A DNA stretch of 64,000 bases. Source: JAXDMU01 sp963762435. Lineage in GTDB: Bacteria; Pseudomonadota; Alphaproteobacteria; ATCC43930; CGMCC-115725. Location: NCBI GenBank assembly GCA_963762435.1, contig CAVXLN010000010.1, positions 372,001 to 436,000 on the forward strand, in the 5' to 3' direction. The notes beneath the pieces are model-generated. The model was not told the DNA's origin. It did no database searches and was given only the letters and a program-made list of their open reading frames with translations. Position 1 is the first letter of the stretch. Each line of letters opens with the position of its first letter. Position numbers and translations under genes: made by a program. This document shows, piece after piece, positions 16,432-26,220 of this stretch.

Positions 16432-17421
16432 TCACACAGACGGGCCGTCGATATGGTGGCAGGCAGCGATATGGCCGGCACCGTAATCCCTGAGCGCCGG
16501 CTCCTCCAGCGCGCAGATCTCGGTCGCCTTGGGGCAGCGCGTGCGGAAGCGGCAGCCCGAGGGCGGGTTGGACGGCGACGGCAGATCGCCCTGCAGCCGG
16601 ACATGCGGCTTCGCCCGCTCGAGCTTGGGATCGGGCAACGGCACGGCCGAGATCAGCGCCTGGCTGTAAGGATGCAGCGGCCGGCGATAGAAATCGTCGC
16701 GTTCGGCGATCTCCATCACCTTGCCGAGATAGAGCACCATCACCCGGTGGCTGATATGCCGGACGACCGAGAGATTGTGCGAGATGAAGAGGTAGGAAAG
16801 GCCGAGCTTCTGCTGCAGATCCATCAGCAGATTGATGATCTGCGCCTGGACCGAGACATCGAGGGCCGAGACCGGCTCGTCGCAGACCAAGAGCTTGGGC
16901 TTGAGGACGAGGGCGCGCGCGATGCCGATGCGCTGGCATTGCCCGCCCGAGAATTCATGCGGATAGCGGTCGAGCCAATGGCGATGACCGCCGACCAGCT
17001 GGATCATCTCGGCGATGCGGGCGCGCCGTTCCTCCGACGTCTCGTCGCTGGGGAAATTGAGAAGCGGCCGCTCGATGATCTGGCGCACGGTCATGCGCGG
17101 ATCGAGCGAGGCCAGCGGATCCTGGAAGATGATCTGCATGTTGCGCCGCTCGAGCCGGAGCTTCTCGCCATCGAGCTCGGAGAAATCCTCGCCGAGCCAG
17201 ACGGTCTTGCCGCCGGTCGGCTCGACCAGCCGCAGGATGCCGCGGCACAGCGTCGATTTCCCGCAGCCGGATTCACCGACGATGCCGAGCGTCTCGCCCG
17301 GCTTGAGCTCGAAGCTGACGCCGTCGACCGCGCGGATGACCTTGGCCGGCGGCCCGAACCATTGCCGGCGCTGGGCGAAATGGACCTGAAGGTCGGAGAC
17401 CTTGAGCAGCGCTGTGCTCAT
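16432..17421 (-). CDS. Oligopeptide-type ABC transporter ATPase (OppF/DppF)
   Basis: 329 residues with Walker A GESGCGKST (49-57), signature FSGGQCQR, Walker B LLVCDEPVSALDVS, and the C-terminal oligopeptide-transporter extension with HPYSQALISAVPLPDP and the cysteine block CRFRTRCPKATEIC that is seen in this subfamily. It pairs with the OppD-type ATPase upstream to drive the OppBC channel. No binding protein is encoded in the cluster. The role (peptide, opine, nickel or drug-like ligand) cannot be fixed from sequence. Confidence 0.93.
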   Translation of the reverse strand: MSTALLKVSDLQVHFAQRRQWFGPPAKVIRAVDGVSFELKPGETLGIVGESGCGKSTLCRGILRLVEPTGGKTVWLGEDFSELDGEKLRLERRNMQIIFQDPLASLDPRMTVRQIIERPLLNFPSDETSEERRARIAEMIQLVGGHRHWLDRYPHEFSGGQCQRIGIARALVLKPKLLVCDEPVSALDVSVQAQIINLLMDLQQKLGLSYLFISHNLSVVRHISHRVMVLYLGKVMEIAERDDFYRRPLHPYSQALISAVPLPDPKLERAKPHVRLQGDLPSPSNPPSGCRFRTRCPKATEICALEEPALRDYGAGHIAACHHIDGPSV

Positions 17422-17434
17422 ATCGAGGACGGGC

Positions 17435-18445
<1,011 letters not shown>

Positions 18446-18446
18446 C

Positions 18447-19340
18447 TCAGCGATCCTTGGGATCGAAGGCGTCGCGTAAGCCGTCGGCGACGAAATTGAG
18501 GCTGAAGAGCGTGAGCGCCAGCGCCGCCCCGGGAAACTCGATCTGCCAGGGCGAGGTGTCCATCGCCTCCGCCCCCGTGCTGATAAGCGTGCCCCAGCTC
18601 GATTGCGGCTCCTGAATGCCGAGGCCGAGATATGACAAGAACGACTCGCCGATAATCACCTCCGGAATGAGCAGGCTGGCAAAGACGATCACCGGCCCGA
18701 TCGCGTTGGGGATGATGTGGTGGCGCACGATCGCGAGCGGCCGCATGCCGCCGGCGCGCGCCGCCTCGATGAATTCCTTCTGCTTCAGGCTCAGCGTCTG
18801 GCCGCGCACGATGACCGCGATGGTGAGCCAGATGAGCGAGCCGATGGCGATGAAGATCGCCAGCATGCCGCGGCCCAACACCATGGTCAGCATGATCACG
18901 AAGAACAGGAACGGCAGGCCGTAGAGGATATCGACGATGCGCATCATCAATTGGTCGATGGCGCCGCCGAAATATCCGGCGATCGAGCCGTAGCTGACGC
19001 CGATCACGACGGCCACGATCGTTGCGAGCACGCCGATCGCGAGCGAGGTGCGGCCGCCGATGAGAACGCGCGTCAAGAGATCGCGGCCGAGATCGTCGGT
19101 GCCGAAATAATGGCCCGAGCTGAAGGAAGGCGGCAGGTTGATGGCGCCGAAATCGGCCTGGGTCGGATCGAAGGGCAGCAGCAACGGCCCGACGAGGCAG
19201 GCGATGATGATGAAGAGGATGATGAAGATGCCGACGACGGCGGCATGATTGCGGCGGAGCCGGGCGAAGCCGTCCTTGAGCTTGCTGCGGCCGGGAGATC
19301 CTGCGAGCTCCTGGCCCGCGACGAGGCTCGCGTCACTCAT
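18447..19340 (-). CDS. Oligopeptide-type ABC transporter permease (OppC/DppC)
   Basis: 297 residues with a first membrane segment at about 36-57 and the OppC-specific N-terminal region, then a periplasmic loop with the HYFGTDDLGRDLLTRVLIGG motif diagnostic of OppC/DppC. The EAA region is FIEAARAGGMRPLAIVRHHI. It starts inside the last codons of the oppB-like gene (8 bp overlap). It forms the channel with that protein. Confidence 0.93.
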   Translation of the reverse strand: MSDASLVAGQELAGSPGRSKLKDGFARLRRNHAAVVGIFIILFIIIACLVGPLLLPFDPTQADFGAINLPPSFSSGHYFGTDDLGRDLLTRVLIGGRTSLAIGVLATIVAVVIGVSYGSIAGYFGGAIDQLMMRIVDILYGLPFLFFVIMLTMVLGRGMLAIFIAIGSLIWLTIAVIVRGQTLSLKQKEFIEAARAGGMRPLAIVRHHIIPNAIGPVIVFASLLIPEVIIGESFLSYLGLGIQEPQSSWGTLISTGAEAMDTSPWQIEFPGAALALTLFSLNFVADGLRDAFDPKDR

Positions 19341-20253
19341 AGCGCACCTTGGGATCGAGCAGCGAATAGGCGAGATCGACCACCAGATTGGCGAAGATGA
19401 TCAGGGCGCCGTAGAAGATCACCGTGCCCATCACCAGCGTGTAATCGCGATTGGACGCCGCCTCGACGAAATAGCGCCCGATGCCGGGGATCGAAAAGGC
19501 GCGCTCGATCACGACCGAGCCGGTGACGATGCCGGCCGTGGCCGGGCCGAGATAGGCGATGGTCGGCAGGAGCCCGCCCAAGAGCGCATGGCGCCAGACC
19601 GTGAGACGGACGCCGAGGCCTTTGGCGCGCGCCGTGCGGACATGGTTGGAGCGGAGCGATTCGATCATGCTGCCCCGTGTCAGCCGCGAGATCGTCGCGA
19701 TCGGCGGCAGCGACAGCGCCAGCACCGGCAGCACCTTGTGCTGCCAGCCGCCATCCCAGCTCGCGACCGGCAGCAGATGGAGGCCGAGCGCGAAGACGAG
19801 CTGGAAGATCGGTGCGGTAATGAAGGTGGGCACCGCGACGCCGATCATGCCGACCGCCATCACGGAATAGTCGGTGATGGAATTTTGTCGGAGGGCCGCC
19901 AGCGTGCCGATGAAGATTCCAACCGTGGTCGCCACCAGCAGCGCCCAGAGGCCGATCTCGGCCGAGATCGGGAAGCCGCGCAGGATGAGCTCGGACACGG
20001 TGTAGTCGCGATATTTGAAGGACGGGCCGAAATCGAGATGCAGCACGCCCCAGACATAGCGGCCGAACTGCTCATAGAGCGGCTCGTCCAAATGATAGGC
20101 CTTGTTGAGGTTGGCCATCACTTCCGGTGTCGCCTTGCGATTGGAATCGAACGGCCCACCGGGTGCGATCCGGATCATGAAGAACGAGATCGCGATGATC
20201 GCGAAGAGTGTTGGAATCGCGACCAGCAAGCGGCGCAGGAAGTATCTCAGCAT
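19333..20253 (-). CDS. Oligopeptide-type ABC transporter permease (OppB/DppB)
   Basis: 306 residues, six membrane segments. The N-terminus MLRYFLRRLLVAIPTLFAII and the segment SFFMIRIAPGGPFDSNRK are typical of OppB. The EAA loop is RTARAKGLGVRLTVWRHALL and the C-terminus is LVVDLAYSLLDPKVRY. I use the ATG at 20253; a TTG four codons earlier sits too close to the GGGAGG site. It is the first gene of the operon and follows the TonB-receptor gene by about 195 bp. Confidence 0.92.
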   Translation of the reverse strand: MLRYFLRRLLVAIPTLFAIIAISFFMIRIAPGGPFDSNRKATPEVMANLNKAYHLDEPLYEQFGRYVWGVLHLDFGPSFKYRDYTVSELILRGFPISAEIGLWALLVATTVGIFIGTLAALRQNSITDYSVMAVGMIGVAVPTFITAPIFQLVFALGLHLLPVASWDGGWQHKVLPVLALSLPPIATISRLTRGSMIESLRSNHVRTARAKGLGVRLTVWRHALLGGLLPTIAYLGPATAGIVTGSVVIERAFSIPGIGRYFVEAASNRDYTLVMGTVIFYGALIIFANLVVDLAYSLLDPKVRYE

Positions 20254-20394
20254 CGTGCCGCCCAAACCTCCCTTGTCGGCGCTGATGGAAGGGCCCGTCT
20301 CTAGCAGGACTCATCAGGTGCCAGCAAGATTATTACCGTGCTGTGGCAGAGGCCCTGTGACGCAGCCCCTGCGGTGGAAGGCCCAAAGCAAGAA

Positions 20395-20418
20395 CGGCGC
20401 GGGGTTGCCCCCGCGCCG
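20395..20418 (-). terminator. Intrinsic terminator of the TonB-receptor gene
   Basis: On the minus strand a GC-rich stem CGGCGCGGGG/CCCCGCGCCG with a short loop is followed by TTCTTGCTTT. It lies about 30 bp after the receptor stop codon and before the oppB-like gene, so receptor and transporter are probably separate transcripts with some read-through. Confidence 0.7.
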
Positions 20419-20448
20419 CTTGTCTTCTGCAGTCGACCGAGATGTCGA

Positions 20449-23400
20449 TCAGAACTTGATCGAAATCTTGGTGTAGATGAACCGGCCGGTATAGTCGTAG
20501 CCGGCGCCGGTGACGGTCTGCGAGACCGACACGCCACCCGCCAGGAACGGCGGCTGCTTGTCGAACAGATCGTCGACGCCGACTGTCGCTGTCATGTTCT
20601 TGTAGCTGTAGGTCGCCGACACATCGGTGAAGAACTGCCCCGCCGCGTGGCAGCCATTGAGCGCGTCCACCTGTGCCGCAGTAAGCCCGAAAAAGGACGG
20701 GTTGCATTCGGAAGACTGGGTCGCCGCATCCGCCTTGACGCCGCCATAGTAGCGCTCGGTCAGCGTCGTCGACCAATTGTCCTGGCTGTAGGTGGCGCCA
20801 AGCTGGGCCTTCCAACGCGGCTCGGCACTGTCGCCGCCGAGATCGTAGGTACCGGCCTGCTGCGTCACGACACCGCCTGTGATGATGTTGTCGGACAGGA
20901 GATATGTCGCCTGACCGTCGAGCGAGATCCGGCCGCCCAGCTGCGGCAGGCCGATCTTGTCGGTGCCGAAGGCATAGCTCAGACCCAGATCGATGCCGTC
21001 GGTGTTCTCCGCCCCGAAGTTGATGAGCGGATCGGCGACCGAGACCAGGATGCCGGTACCCGGGGCGCGGACGACGCCGGCACACGGATCGGCCAGGCCG
21101 GACGGCGGCGCCCCTGGAACGTAGCACGCGTCGAGCGGATCGTTGGCCAGCGCGATCGAGTTGCGGACCAGCACGCTATAATAGTCGATCGTTGCCGACA
21201 GGCCCGGAACCCAGCGCGGCGTGACCACGCCGCCGAAGGTCCATTCCTGCGACCGTTCCGGCTTCAGGCCCGGGTTTCCGCCCTGGACGGTCTGAACCTG
21301 GTTGATCGTGTCGGAGAAATTGGCGATCTGGGCCGCCGTCAAGCCGGCCTTCTTCAGATCGGCGACGCATTGCGCGGACGGCGTATTAGCGCCGCCGGCG
21401 GTATCGCAAGGATCGGTGCCCGATGGGTTGTTGAGGAACGAACCGCCGAACAGCTCCTCGGCCTGCGGCGCGCGGAAGCCGGTCGAGTTCGAGCCGCGGA
21501 AGCGGAAATCTTCCGTGACCGCGTAATCGACGCCGAACTTGTAGGTGAGCGCCCGACCGAAGTTGGAGTAGTAATCATACCGGCTCGAGAGATCGAGGGT
21601 CAGCGACTTGGCGAAGGGCAGATCCTTCAAGACCGGCACGTTCAACTCGATATAGCCGGATCCCACATTGTAGGAGCCGGAGGTCGGCGAGGCGTTCGAG
21701 TTGGCGTCGCCCTGGACTTCAGTCGAGTCCGGATCGCTGAACGCGCTTTCGTTACGATACTCGAAGCCGATCGAGGCCTGGAGCGGGCCCGCCGGCAGCT
21801 GATAGATCGGGCCGGTGATGTTGCCGTAGTAATAAGCTTCCTCGAGATCGCTGGTGCGCGTGTTCGTGAACAGCAGATATTGGGCCTGCGCCGGCGACAG
21901 CGAGTTGAAGCCGAAGAAATTGGCCAAGCACGGATCGGAGGCAGGGCCGTTCAGGCCAGCAATCTTAGCCTCGGTCGGATTACAGGACGCTTCGCCAAGC
22001 TCTTCGGCGGCGTGCTCGAAATTGACCTCGTTGAAGACGCGCGAGGTCACGTCCGACTTGCCGTAGACGTAGCCCGTTTCCCAGTCATACTTGTCGAGCA
22101 GCTCGCCCTGCAATGCGAAGTGCAGGCGATAGGTGTCGACATCCTGGGTGAAGATGCGGTCGCCGGCCTCGAAGCGGCGGGTCAGGAACGAGGTGATGTC
22201 CTGCGGCCCGGTGCCCAGCGTGGCGCCGCCCGGCAGGACGATATTGCCGGGATTGGTCGGGTTGGCGAGGTTCGGGATCGGGTTGCCGTCGGCGCCGAAC
22301 AGCGGGACGCCGCCATTCTGCAAGAACTCCGGCACGAACAGGCCGTTCGGGAACTTGGTGGTGGCGACGTTGTTGCCAAGCGGCTCGGGGTTGAGCTGCT
22401 GCTGCGAGGTCCGGTTGGTGTAGAACGCGTCCACCACGGCGGTCACATGCGGCAGGATATCGTAATGGGCCGCGAGATTGATCTGGTTGCGGTCCTGCTC
22501 GCCCTGCAGCAGCTGCTGCTGGGTGATGTCGAAGAACGGCTCGGTGCCAAGGATGTTCGGCTCGAAGATCAGGCCCGGAGGCAGGATCGAGTTGACGTTG
22601 GCCGGCGGGTTGTTGGTCTGGAAGAACTGGCCGTTATTGCCGAAATAGGTCCGCACACCGCCGATGACGGCATCGACGCCGGGCACGCGCGACGAGATCG
22701 CCGGGAAACCCAGGTCCTCATTGTCGACATGCTGATCCGATGAGTATTGGCGATCGCGCTGGAAGACTGGATCAGTGTGGTCGTGGGTGACATTCAAGAT
22801 CACGTTGCCGCGATCGAAGTCGGAACCGATCGTCGACGACACGCCGTAATGCAGGCCGTCATCATGGGAGGTGATGCCGAAATCGCCGTCGAACTCGAGG
22901 CCGTTGAAGTGCTTCTTGAGGATGATGTTGATGACGCCGCCGATGGCATCCGCACCATAGATCGACGAGGCGCCGTCGCGCAGCACGTCGATATGGTCGA
23001 TCATCGAGACCGGGATGCTGTTCAGGTCGACATTGGCCTGGCTGGTCTCATTGTCGGTCGACACCATGCGCAGGCCATCGACCAGGACCAGCGTGCGCTG
23101 GGCGCCGAGGTTGCGCAATCCCACGACAGAATCGCCGTTACCGCCGTTGGTCGCGGCCGAGGAGACACCACCGGAGAAATCGACGGCCGGCAGCTTCTTC
23201 AGCACTTCTTCGACCGTGGTCGCACTAGTCTTGGCAATGTCGTCGCTCGACACCACCGTGATCGGGTTGGCGCTCGCGGCGTCGGCATTCTTGATGCGCG
23301 TGCCGGTCACTTCGATCGTCTCGGTCTGTGGTGCCGCCTGCGCCGTCTGAGCGCTCTGCGCCATCGCCGGCGCCACGGCCAGCCACGGCATCAGGGCTAC

Positions 23401-23469
23401 AATTGCAACCGAACCCGCGAGCCGAGCGGGAAGCGCCAAAGGCCCTGCCCCCTTCTTGAATTCCCTCAT
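20449..23469 (-). CDS. TonB-dependent outer-membrane receptor
   Basis: About 1006 residues. The signal peptide (1-37) ends near APAMAQ. A TonB-box-like ETIEVTGTRI sits near residue 50, the plug domain covers about 60-170 with NLGAQRTLVLVDGLRM and the GASSIYGADAIGGVINIIL block, and a long beta-barrel ends in ISIKF, whose terminal Phe is needed for outer-membrane insertion. Several disulfide-spaced cysteine pairs lie in extracellular loops. The length and plug style fit the large receptors that import plant- or polymer-derived nutrients rather than small siderophore receptors. The start at 23469 follows AGGGGGTG. No FecR/FecI regulators are adjacent. Confidence 0.93.
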   Translation of the reverse strand: MREFKKGAGPLALPARLAGSVAIVALMPWLAVAPAMAQSAQTAQAAPQTETIEVTGTRIKNADAASANPITVVSSDDIAKTSATTVEEVLKKLPAVDFSGGVSSAATNGGNGDSVVGLRNLGAQRTLVLVDGLRMVSTDNETSQANVDLNSIPVSMIDHIDVLRDGASSIYGADAIGGVINIILKKHFNGLEFDGDFGITSHDDGLHYGVSSTIGSDFDRGNVILNVTHDHTDPVFQRDRQYSSDQHVDNEDLGFPAISSRVPGVDAVIGGVRTYFGNNGQFFQTNNPPANVNSILPPGLIFEPNILGTEPFFDITQQQLLQGEQDRNQINLAAHYDILPHVTAVVDAFYTNRTSQQQLNPEPLGNNVATTKFPNGLFVPEFLQNGGVPLFGADGNPIPNLANPTNPGNIVLPGGATLGTGPQDITSFLTRRFEAGDRIFTQDVDTYRLHFALQGELLDKYDWETGYVYGKSDVTSRVFNEVNFEHAAEELGEASCNPTEAKIAGLNGPASDPCLANFFGFNSLSPAQAQYLLFTNTRTSDLEEAYYYGNITGPIYQLPAGPLQASIGFEYRNESAFSDPDSTEVQGDANSNASPTSGSYNVGSGYIELNVPVLKDLPFAKSLTLDLSSRYDYYSNFGRALTYKFGVDYAVTEDFRFRGSNSTGFRAPQAEELFGGSFLNNPSGTDPCDTAGGANTPSAQCVADLKKAGLTAAQIANFSDTINQVQTVQGGNPGLKPERSQEWTFGGVVTPRWVPGLSATIDYYSVLVRNSIALANDPLDACYVPGAPPSGLADPCAGVVRAPGTGILVSVADPLINFGAENTDGIDLGLSYAFGTDKIGLPQLGGRISLDGQATYLLSDNIITGGVVTQQAGTYDLGGDSAEPRWKAQLGATYSQDNWSTTLTERYYGGVKADAATQSSECNPSFFGLTAAQVDALNGCHAAGQFFTDVSATYSYKNMTATVGVDDLFDKQPPFLAGGVSVSQTVTGAGYDYTGRFIYTKISIKF

Positions 23470-23528
23470 GAACACCCCCTGTAGCGAACGCGCCGTGACC
23501 GCGAGTCCAGCGCGCCCAGTGACCAACG

Positions 23529-23546
23529 TGTAACCTCGCTGTTACA
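23529..23546. promoter_or_regulatory. Inverted repeat upstream of the TonB-receptor gene
   Basis: TGTAAC-CTCGCT-GTTACA is a perfect 6-bp inverted repeat 60 bp before the receptor ATG, in an otherwise gene-free 236-bp gap. The position suits an operator or an activator site. No known regulator is adjacent, so the binding protein is unknown. Confidence 0.4.
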
Positions 23547-23705
23547 TCTTGTTCCTAATTGCGCGCGCAAAGACAACTGTGATGGTCCGGCAGCACGGAC
23601 AGAGTTTTCAGCTGTTGCCGTTACGCCACAAATGAGGCGAAGGAGACCGGCTTTTCGCTGTCCCCGTAGGCCCTGAGCGCTCGAAACAGGCAAGGGGTGG
23701 TTGCG

Positions 23706-24923
23706 CTAGCGGTGCGCGCGTACCGCGAGCCAGTTGAGGGCCGCAGTGGCTGTGGCCTGCCCAGTCGCAAAGCAGGCCTGCAGCAGGTAGCCGCCGGTCG
23801 GCGCCTCCCAATCGAGCATCTCGCCCGCGAGGAAGAGACCGGGGCGGCGCCGGAGCATCAGGCCCTGATCGAGCTCGCTGAACGGGACGCCGCCGGCAGT
23901 CGAGATCGCGCGCTCGATCGGCGCGGTGCCGGTGACGGGGAGGGCGAGGCTTTTCACCTGACGCGCAAGGGCCGCGGGTACGGCGGCCTCGACGCCCATT
24001 TCGCGCAGCAAAGCTGCAGCAATTGGCGGCAGTCCGGTCGCCTTGCGCAGGAAGTTGCTGAAGCTGGCGCCGCGCCGCGGCAGCGCCAGCCGCTCCCCGA
24101 GCTTCGCCTCCGTCCAGCCCGGCTTGAGATCGAGAAAGATGCGCGTGCCGCCGGGCCTGAGCGCCGCATCGCGCGCGGCCGATCCCAGCGCGTAGATGGC
24201 CCCGCCCTCGATGCCGTAGCGCGTCACGACCGCCTCGCCGGGAACGGACCGACCGTCATGGCGGAGTGTTACAGTCTTGAGCGGCGTGCCGGCCCAGCGC
24301 GCGGCGAAGGGCTCGGACCAGGCGACAGCCAAGCCGCAATTGGCCGGACGGAAGGGGGCGAGCTCGATCCCGAGCGCCGCCAGGATCGGCGCCCAGCCGC
24401 CGTCGGCGCCGAGGCGTGGCCAGCTGGCGCCGCCCAGTGCCAGGATCACGACATCGGCCGTGCGCACGACCGGCCCCGCCGGCGTCTCGAAGCGCAGCCC
24501 GCCTGCCGGATCGAAGCCGCTCCAACGATGGCGCGGATGGATCCGGACGCCAAGCTCGGCCAGCCTGCCCAGCCAAGCGCGCAGCAGCGGCGAGGCCTTG
24601 AGCTGCACGGGAAAGACCCGGCCGCTCGAGCCCACGAAACTTTCGATGCCGAGCCCGCGGGCCCAAGCACGGAGCTCGTCCGGACCGAAGGCATGGATCG
24701 CCGGCGCCAGTGTCGCCTCGGCCGGGCCATAGTGCTTGAGGAATTGGTCGAGCGGCTCGCTATGGGTGAGGTTGAGCCCACCGCGGCCGGCCATCAGCAG
24801 CTTGCGCCCGACGCTCGGCATCGCGTCATAAAGATCGACGGCAAGGCCGGCAGCGGCAAGCCGTTCGGCCGCCATGAGCCCGGCCGGCCCGCCGCCGACC
24901 ACAAGCGCCTGGGCACTGGTCAT
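23706..24923 (-). CDS. HI0933/BaiN-like flavoprotein (TIGR03862 type)
   Basis: 405 residues. The FAD-binding Rossmann motif GGGPAG is at 10-15, followed by GRKLLMAGRGGLNLTHSE, the hallmark of the HI0933 flavoprotein family. Further conserved blocks are VVILALGGASWPRLGADG, then RYGIEGGAIYALG, and a C-terminal GEMLDWEAPTGGYLLQACFA. The family contains putative dehydrogenases and oxidoreductases with no firmly known bacterial housekeeping role. It is divergent from petP with only 84 bp between starts. Confidence 0.9.
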   Translation of the reverse strand: MTSAQALVVGGGPAGLMAAERLAAAGLAVDLYDAMPSVGRKLLMAGRGGLNLTHSEPLDQFLKHYGPAEATLAPAIHAFGPDELRAWARGLGIESFVGSSGRVFPVQLKASPLLRAWLGRLAELGVRIHPRHRWSGFDPAGGLRFETPAGPVVRTADVVILALGGASWPRLGADGGWAPILAALGIELAPFRPANCGLAVAWSEPFAARWAGTPLKTVTLRHDGRSVPGEAVVTRYGIEGGAIYALGSAARDAALRPGGTRIFLDLKPGWTEAKLGERLALPRRGASFSNFLRKATGLPPIAAALLREMGVEAAVPAALARQVKSLALPVTGTAPIERAISTAGGVPFSELDQGLMLRRRPGLFLAGEMLDWEAPTGGYLLQACFATGQATATAALNWLAVRAHR

Positions 24924-25007
24924 TCTGTGGCTCGCTTGAAGGACATGAGGCGAAGCTCTACCCTGACCGCGACGGCAATACCATCCGAGGGTGAAGCACC
25001 CCTGCCC

Positions 25008-25496
25008 ATGCCCGATCAGTCGCCGGCCAATGCCCTGCTGTTTCTGCGCGACGAGGAGCTGCGCCAGGGTTTCGATCTGCTCTATTTCGCCCAGCGCGAC
25101 CTGGAAGCCGCGGGCCTGACGCTGCTGGCGCCGCTCGGGCTCCATGGCGGCCATCGGCGCGCCATCCATTTCCTCGCCCGCCAGCCCGAGATCACCGTGA
25201 CGGAGCTCCTGTCGCTCTTGGGATTGACCAAGCAGAGTCTGGGCCGGCTCCTGGCCGAGCTCGCTTCCCAGGATCTCGTCCGCGAGCGCCAGGGCACCCG
25301 CGACCGGCGCCAGAAGCTTCTCTCGCTCACCGAGGCCGGCCGGGCGCTCGAGCGCCAGCTGTGGGAGCAGCAGCGGCTTCGCATCGCCCGCGCCTTTCGC
25401 GATTCGGGACCTCAGGCAGTGGAAGGATTCCGCCGCGTCCTCATGGGGCTGAGCGGCACGGCGCCGCCGCCCAGCTCTGCCGGAGGCCGCGGATGA
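25008..25496 (+). CDS. petP: MarR-family regulator PetP
   Basis: 162 residues with the start used here, the size expected for PetP; an upstream in-frame ATG at 24945 would add 21 residues. The winged helix covers about 45-130 (HFLARQPEITVTELLSLLGL, then TKQSLGRLLAELASQDLVRE and TRDRRQKLLSLTEAGRAL). The stop overlaps the start of the next gene as ATGA. A MarR gene overlapping an OmpR-type response regulator is the petPR pair, which in Rhodobacter capsulatus is needed for expression of the cytochrome bc1 genes. The identity rests on this pairing and on size. Confidence 0.82.
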   Translation: MPDQSPANALLFLRDEELRQGFDLLYFAQRDLEAAGLTLLAPLGLHGGHRRAIHFLARQPEITVTELLSLLGLTKQSLGRLLAELASQDLVRERQGTRDRRQKLLSLTEAGRALERQLWEQQRLRIARAFRDSGPQAVEGFRRVLMGLSGTAPPPSSAGGRG

Positions 25497-26212
25497 GCGA
25501 TCCTGTCCTCACGGCCGAGGAGATCGAGGAGCCGCCGCATCTCCTCATCGTCGATGACGACAGCCGGCTGCGCGCCGTGCTGCGCCGTTACCTGCAGCGC
25601 AACGGCTTCCGCGTGTCCGAGGCCGGCAATGCCGAGGAGACCCGCGCCAAGCTCATCTCCTTCGAGTTCGACTTGATTGTGCTCGATGTCATGATGCCGG
25701 GCGAGAACGGCTTCGACCTCTTGTCGAGCATCCGCCGCACCGACCGCGTGCCCGTGCTGATGCTGACCGCGATGAGCGAGGCGGGCGACCGGGTCAAAGG
25801 ACTCGAGCGCGGTGCGAATGACTACCTCGTCAAGCCGTTCGAGCCACGCGAGCTGGTCCTGCGGCTCAAGAACATCCTGGCGCGCGTGCCGCCGGCGGCA
25901 CCCTCGCCCGAGCCGGCCCGTCAGCTGAGCCTCGGCGAATGCCGTTTCGATCTCGCCCGCGGCGAGCTCTTGCGCGGCGATCAGCCGGTGCATCTGACCG
26001 CCGGCGAGGCGGCACTTCTGGGGGCACTCGCGGCCAAGCCCGGCGTACCGCTGTCGCGCGAGGCGCTGTCGGCCTACAGCCAGTTCAGCGGCAATGAACG
26101 CACCGTCGACGTCCAGATCACCCGGCTCCGGCGCAAGATCGAGCGCGACCAGAAATTCCCGCGCTATCTCCAGACCGTGCGCGGCACGGGCTATGTGCTG
26201 AAGCCCGATTAG
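25493..26212 (+). CDS. petR: OmpR-family response regulator PetR
   Basis: 239 residues: a receiver domain (about 16-130) with acidic pocket VDDD (20-23), phosphoacceptor Asp65 in VLDVMMPGENG, a Thr in LMLTAMSE and Lys in YLVKPFEP, then an OmpR winged helix (about 140-238) ending VRGTGYVLKPD. No partner kinase is co-transcribed, consistent with petR loci. Its last 36 bases recur, with five changes, at 27990-28025 beyond the convergent kinase gene. Confidence 0.88.
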   Translation: MSDPVLTAEEIEEPPHLLIVDDDSRLRAVLRRYLQRNGFRVSEAGNAEETRAKLISFEFDLIVLDVMMPGENGFDLLSSIRRTDRVPVLMLTAMSEAGDRVKGLERGANDYLVKPFEPRELVLRLKNILARVPPAAPSPEPARQLSLGECRFDLARGELLRGDQPVHLTAGEAALLGALAAKPGVPLSREALSAYSQFSGNERTVDVQITRLRRKIERDQKFPRYLQTVRGTGYVLKPD

Positions 26213-26220
26213 GGCGCCGA

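Noticed and set aside
20338..22743. An 801-codon open frame on the + strand opposite the TonB-receptor gene
   Set aside because: It is antisense to a well-supported receptor, has no recognisable domain, is rich in Arg/Asp/Gly as expected of a shadow frame in GC-rich DNA, and lacks a ribosome site.
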